Source: Lepidodermella squamata
Lineage: Eukaryota; Gastrotricha
Reading direction: 5' to 3'
Assembly (NCBI GenBank): GCA_047495785.1
Contig: JBLDXI010000034.1
Location: 744,001 to 808,000, forward strand
DNA length: 64,000 bases
Each line of letters begins with the position of its first letter. Positions within the stretch are counted from its first letter, which is position 1. Below the pieces are notes generated by a model. The model worked only from the letters and a program-made list of their open reading frames with translations. It searched no databases and was not told the DNA's origin. Below, one piece after another: positions 58,573 to 64,000 of the stretch. The translations under genes and the position numbers were made by a program.

Positions 58573-61500
58573 ATGATTGTATCTCTTGTGATAGTTTTAT
58601 TGGCTGTAACAACAAGCTTAGGTAACCCTTTTCGGTATTCTTTCGTAATGCTGAAGATGAAAAGGTATTTTACAGGTCAACATGCGACTCCGGATGGTTA
58701 TACATCGAGTCTAGTCGACAACGTTTCTATGCCAGGAGGGATTTTACAGATGAGTGTATATGAATCGACTCACAATGTTGCTTCTTCATCAACCGACCCG
58801 GCATTGCTTGGGTTAGATCCACGATACGCTTCCGGTGTCATTTCAAAAACAGTGAGGCTTGAGATTGATGCAAATTTTAACATATTTTTCCAAATCACTG
58901 CTCAGAGTGCAAATGGCGACAGTCTATTCGAAAACTTTTTAATCGAGATAAAATTCAACATCACAAACAAGACAATCGAAATCGACCCGAGGTCTACCTT
59001 AGCGGTTGCCATCGCTCCGCATTACGTATTCTCAGCGGACGCAAACTACTGCAACACTGGCCATAGCGGTTGGCACGCTTGCTTGCGAATTTCGAACATA
59101 ACAGGTCTTGCTGCGTACGTGAAGCCTAATGGGAATTTTATGTATTTCTTTGCAAATTCGGTTATGGATACGAGTAAACCTGACGAAATAACAACATGGC
59201 ATGACGATTATATCGGCTGCAAATATCCCGAAGGATTTCTGGATTCGCCATTCTTTATATATCTGAGTAAAGTGGGCAGCGCTCTTTCGATTTTCTACGC
59301 TCCAAGTTCAAGTCCAAATAGTTCTAAACTTTGCCACTTGTTTCCAACCAGTAGCGATGCATTTCCTATGACTGAGCAGCTGTATCTAGCCGTGAGTACA
59401 TCAGTTGGGCTTTCGGTTTCATTGCTGGATCTGAGGTTTTACAAATTGGAGCGAATGACTACAACAAGTGAGATTTTCCTCCCGATTTACGTCAAAACTT
59501 ATTGATTTAATCTTCTCGAAGCTACGTCAACCACTTCGATTTCAACTACAGGTAATGCAGTTAGAGAACTTATGGCTTGATTTTATCGATGCTTTTCCAG
59601 CTGATTACGGAAGAACGAAATGCGAGCCAGGATCAACTCTGCCGGGTAGGTTTTAATAAAAAATTTCAAAAATTGGGATATGGCGCAATAGGCTCGTGAC
59701 GTCAAAAACAACAATGTGAAATTCAAGCATTTGACGATTGATTTTTTAGGAGTTGAAGGAATTCTGCAACTACAGCTGAATCAGTATAAATGTAGCTCCC
59801 ACTACGCCTTCCCGGGGGCAAGCTATCAGCCCGCGAATGGCCCTTATTATCCGGACGACCTTATTGGCGTATCCCAAGACCAAGGCTTCGTTTTGGACGA
59901 GGTGAGTTACTGCTTAGCAAACCCGATCTGATGCGAACGTTATAATCATTGTTCCACAGGACTTGAATTGGATTGATTCGACCAGTTTCGTTCTCGATAT
60001 TTCGGTCAACGTTCCTCAGTCTGCCGACCGCAATTCTTTCGGCATTTTCATCGCGCCAAATGCGAGTTTCATCTACAGCAATTGTCCAACAGATCGATCC
60101 AAGCCTGAGAACATGTGTTTCAAAAACGGGGAAATGCTCGGCCTGGCAGTTATCGTTCGTTCGAGTAATCCAGCGATTTATGCCTTCGCAGCAACGGCTT
60201 CCCCTATAGCAATCAACACTATTGTGCCAGTTTCGCAAACGAATTGTTCGACAGATTTTCCTGCATCTGACTCATTCCCTTTAAGAATCGTTATTGAAAG
60301 AGTCGGAAGCACCAATAGGATCTATTTTTCTCAATCGACCAACCCGAGTGACTTGAGGTACTGCTGCAGGATTGATGCGCCTGATCTGACGTCTGGGAGA
60401 TTGTCAGACCTTCGAATTGGGATTGCGACTCTCAAGCTGACAGCTTTGAAGATTGATAGCATCAAATTCTACACAGCGGATAGTCCCTCAACATCAACGA
60501 CTACCACCACACAATCGCAATCGACGAGCCCTCCAGGTGAGCCATAAGGGTCCGAAGCATGGTATCATAGAGCTTAATTTACCTGTCTCTCGGGCTCTCC
60601 CATTCAACTCTAAGGATTGTTGTATTTTTAGATTTTATTCAAGTTTGACATTCTTTTTAGATGCCTCTTATGCCAAAGTAACAGATAGCGGGCAAACAAC
60701 AGGAAGGCCGAAATTCCTAATTCTCAAATTTGCGTCTACTTCCAGTGCTTGAAGTAGGATCCTCGAACTAGGGCCCAAAGTCCTTTTTTATATTAGTCTT
60801 CCGCATTGGGAACTGGGGCTGAAGGGGTGCTACGATAGTTCGCGATTTGGCGACTTCGGTATTTATTGGCACTAGTACCTAGTACCAAGATTGAGGATTT
60901 CAACCTGTAATTCCGTTTCCTTCTTATTTTTTGTATCAAGTTGATGACAATTACTCAAAGATGCCATGCTCAAACGGAGAAGCTATTCAAGGTAAACATC
61001 ATTCGATAATCAAAACATTCATCGTTATGAAATAATTTGTACTTCTAGCTCCTGCAAGCCTTCTGAAGGCCAAGACAGTAGACTATCTGTGCCGCAGCAA
61101 CTTTACTCATCTGGGGAGTAATTATGATGGAGTAGGGGAAAAGGTTATTATTGTCGATGGCCTCGCGACGCTTGGCACCGATAATGATAACGCTTTGGTC
61201 GCTCAACAGGTATTTCACTTAAGCAATAAGAAGCAACAATGTTTCGCACAATTTATCTTCAGTACATCCAATTTGTTGGGCCAGCGGGTTTTATTCTCGA
61301 TACGTGGTTCAAAATCCCACCTGGCAACCGGAATAAGTTTGGCGTCTTCATCACTCCAAGAAAAAAGATCATTGCAATCGTTGGATCCGTCTGTCCCGCC
61401 ACTGACCGGACCGAAAATAGCATGTGCCTTAATACTGGCGCACTGCTTGGATTCGCTGTTTTCGTCGACGTAGCGAATGGTCGAATTTACTCCTATTCAA

Positions 61501-63436
61501 CTACTGATGTAATGGCGAAAATCGACCCGTCTGTGGTTCCACCGGATGCCTCACGTAGCTGTAACTTCACATCAACCGCCTCGACTATAGACTTCCGGCT
61601 GTTGATTGAACGTGTCGGAAATACTAGCTATATCTACTATTCGCTATCAAATGATCCGAACGTATTGACCTATTGCAGCTGGGAAAATATAGAAGGGCTG
61701 ATTGCGAGGAGCATCGATCCAGTCATCACTATCGGATCCCAAGCGGGAACTATTTTGGCGGTTAAAAGCGTTAAATTTTACATTGCTGAAAGCTTCACAA
61801 CAACAACAACAAGCACTACACTTTCTACAACAACCGCCTCTATTTCAAAGTCGGTTCCTCTCATCCCCAACTCGGAAGCTCCCGCCAGTGCTCCGCCAGA
61901 GAAATACATTTTCGAAAAGGAAATGTCTTACCCAGAATCTCAAGGTTAGTCTCGAAAATCCTCGAATTTCCTTCTAATTATTGGTTTTCTATTTAAGAAT
62001 CCTACACCATGCAGTCAACCGTGACGATTGATGCTAAAGGCGCAGCCCAGTTCGGAGATAATTCAGGACTGGATGGAATTATGTACTCGAAATTGGTAAG
62101 GTCTTAATTTCATCCCAACATAATTTACCTTTGGTTGTTGAATAAGAAACTAAACGAGCTCAACATCGTGAATTGGCGAGTTGAAGCATCGCTGAACATC
62201 AAATCTCGTGGGGACCTGTTTTCGCTGTTCGTCACTCCTCGCAGCTCTATGGCTGATAATCTAGCCAGATGCGACTCTAATTCGGGCGAAATGATGTGCT
62301 TGCAAATGGAGAAACTACGCGGTTTCATGATCTATATAAAACCCACCCAAGGGATTATCTACCCGTTCAACTCGGATCAAATCACATCAGATTCTCCGTT
62401 GACAACGCTGCCCTACAACGATCCTCGTTACATTGGGAAAAGCTGTAATTCTACGTTCAAAGATAACCAGTCGTTTGACATTGTGGTCGAGGGTTTCGAC
62501 AATGTGGCCACAGTTTACGTTAGACTTCAGGATATCGGGACAACATCACCAACGCCATTCTTACCATGCTTTAAAACCGATATCACATCAAATCTAATAA
62601 AATGGGACGAGGTTCGCCTTGGGATTGGTTTGAAAGCCGGGACGAAGTTCGATCTAACAAAGCTCGCATTTTTCAACATTTCAAAGGATGGCGATGGATT
62701 GAATGAAGAACTCGACGTATCAGGCGTTGTGTCTCTTATGGCTTCACAGAAGGGAATTACTGATAGATCGGCCAAAGATTTTCTCCAGTATCTCTACCCT
62801 GACTTCCCGCCAGATACTTCGAAGCCAGCTATAACAGCGGAAGAGTTGCTTCGTACTTGCGACGATTTCTCGGTTGAGCGGGTGGCTCCTCCTAACAATG
62901 GCAACTCAACCCCCGTTACCACTGTATTCCTCATCGATAAAATCATGAAAATGGAGGATGCTAACGAGAGGTTCACGATCATTGGCCTATACCTACAAAA
63001 TTGGGTGGTTTCAACTTGCCACCTTGAATCCAAACATATGTTCTCAGTTAGAAAAACTGAGCGCTTATTCGCTGTTGATAAATCCATCGTCTGGTATCCT
63101 GATTTCTTATTCTTATCGAGCAGTGATGATATCTACATGAGTGGTAATAACTTCGATGATGATATGGTTGCGCTTCTGAAGAGGAAGGGAGCAACTGGGT
63201 TGGATATATTGTTTTTCCAGCTGAAACAAGGTTTCTTCTCGACTGAATGCCCTCTCGATATCTCCAAATTCCCATTTGATTCTCAAACTTGTGAGTTCAC
63301 TTTTTCGCAGCAACAATCGACCGATCTTGTGAACTTCGGGGATGTTTTCTTCATTTGCCCGGAACAAGGCTCGACTGAATGGAGAATGTTGCAAATTCTA
63401 TCGGGCCGAGTTTGCTACTGGCTCTTTTGGAGCTAG
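58573..63436 (+). CDS. Cys-loop channel-like ectodomain protein, copy 2 (12 exons, truncated before TM1)
   Basis: Exons 58573-58621, 58676-58851, 58906-59467, 59522-59551, 59601-59645, 59750-59901, 59960-60536, 60941-60991, 61049-61209, 61263-61944, 61998-62095 and 62147-63436 are all in phase and give 1290 residues. The layout matches copy 1: signal peptide, four repeated beta-rich units separated by Thr/Ser linkers, then the channel ligand-binding fold with WYPDFLF and the Cys-loop CPLDISKFPFDSQTC. At about 63385, 100 bases present in copy 1 are missing, so the frame runs into a short hydrophobic tail and stops at 63436. As read, the product would be a secreted or tail-anchored ectodomain without the four membrane helices. 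Either it is a pseudogene or a soluble receptor-like protein. The repeats resemble LamG/ConA-like sandwiches only by pattern. Confidence 0.8.
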
Positions 63437-63768
63437 CAACCTTTGTCATGCCTTCAAGCCAGCCCGATCGGCCCATGTTCTCAGTCACTTTGCTCCTAGC
63501 TCTGACAGTTGCGATGTCCGATGTTCTGAGTCAAGTTCCGCATTCTTCGAAGCGAGTGTTTCTGGGTGATTATGTTCTTGGCCTCACAATGATTGCTGCT
63601 ATTATCACGGTATACCACCTTTTCGCTTGCTACCTTGCGAACAAAGGCGACAAAATTGAGCGCAAAGCAAGTGGAGTAATGAAGAAAATCGATTTGGCCG
63701 TTTTGGTTTTGGTAACCGCCGGATTTTTAGCTTTGCAAGGCTACGCTGCTAAAGCTATTTTCTACTGA
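63379..63768 (+). pseudogene. Membrane-domain remainder of channel copy 2
   Basis: The frame VANSIGPSLLLALLELATFVMP ... to the stop at 63768 encodes TM1-TM4 of the Cys-loop channel, highly similar to copy 1, but it lies in a different frame from the upstream ectodomain because of the 100-base deletion. It could only be expressed by frameshifting or from a separate transcript. Confidence 0.7.
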
Positions 63769-63860
63769 GAGAAACCATAATTTCAAAATGCAAAATGTAC
63801 TCCGTTATATCAAGCGACCTGATTTTCTTTCAGGGATGTTCTCATATGGCCTTTTCTAAT

Positions 63861-63866
63861 AATAAA
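63861..63866 (+). terminator. Poly(A) signal AATAAA of channel gene copy 2
   Basis: AATAAACTTG lies 93 bases after the membrane-domain stop codon, at a spacing almost equal to that in copy 1. Confidence 0.5.
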
Positions 63867-64000
63867 CTTGTTTATCGTGAATTTGTTCAATACTCATGGT
63901 AGAGAGAACGAGTCCCAATTGTAGCTTACGTGTTGTCGAGTCGTCTAAAGTTCCAAGATACATATGATCTTCGTGAATGGCGTCGTCCTTCAGACCTCTA

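Overview
The window looks like animal nuclear DNA, most probably from a free-living nematode. Coding regions are cut by many very short introns (about 45-60 bases) that start with GT and end mostly in TTTTCAG or TTTCCAG, which is the typical nematode acceptor. The gene content fits: a divergent nuclear hormone receptor, FLYWCH/MULE transposases, class C GPCR and Cys-loop receptor expansions, and secreted cysteine-rich proteins. The species cannot be named from the sequence. Splice models below were built by hand from reading-frame phase and comparison between paralogues.

Left part (1-10.3 kb): a small SR-like protein gene (minus strand), two tandem paralogous secreted cysteine-rich proteins of unrecognised family (1996-4442 and 4531-5996), a divergent GABA-B-receptor-like class C GPCR (6309-8920), and an intronless secreted PHB-depolymerase-like esterase (9027-10250). 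Next comes an accessory zone (10.3-21.5 kb) with two copies of an element whose ends are AATC-repeat inverted repeats, a decayed ankyrin gene, a claudin-like four-membrane-segment gene in small exons (minus strand, 13924-14772), a MULE transposase relic, an intronless multi-pass membrane protein (16888-18195) and a MITE with a clean target duplication. A nuclear receptor (22065-24470) and a LIM protein (25049-25634, minus) follow.

Right part (26-64 kb): a well preserved FLYWCH-MULE transposon (about 26168-29616) flanked by inverted TTTCGGGGAA-rich ends abuts a truncated, frameshifted GPCR copy. Three intact GPCR paralogues follow (34046-36522, 41963-44442, 48657-51247). Each is preceded by the same roughly 190-base module, and a fifth orphan copy of the module lies at 33198. 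Between them lie MITEs, a 3-copy satellite of about 450 bases, and LINE reverse transcriptase remains.

The most unusual locus is 51.7-63.8 kb. It holds two paralogous 12-exon genes encoding Cys-loop ligand-gated channel subunits with about four repeated beta-rich domains in front of the channel module, joined by Thr/Ser-rich linkers. The second arose with a segment that also carried the 3' end of the neighbouring GPCR gene. Each of the two has a different frame-breaking deletion, and the one in the second gene would leave a channel ectodomain without membrane segments. The region thus combines two families of putative chemosensory or neurotransmitter receptors that have partly duplicated together.
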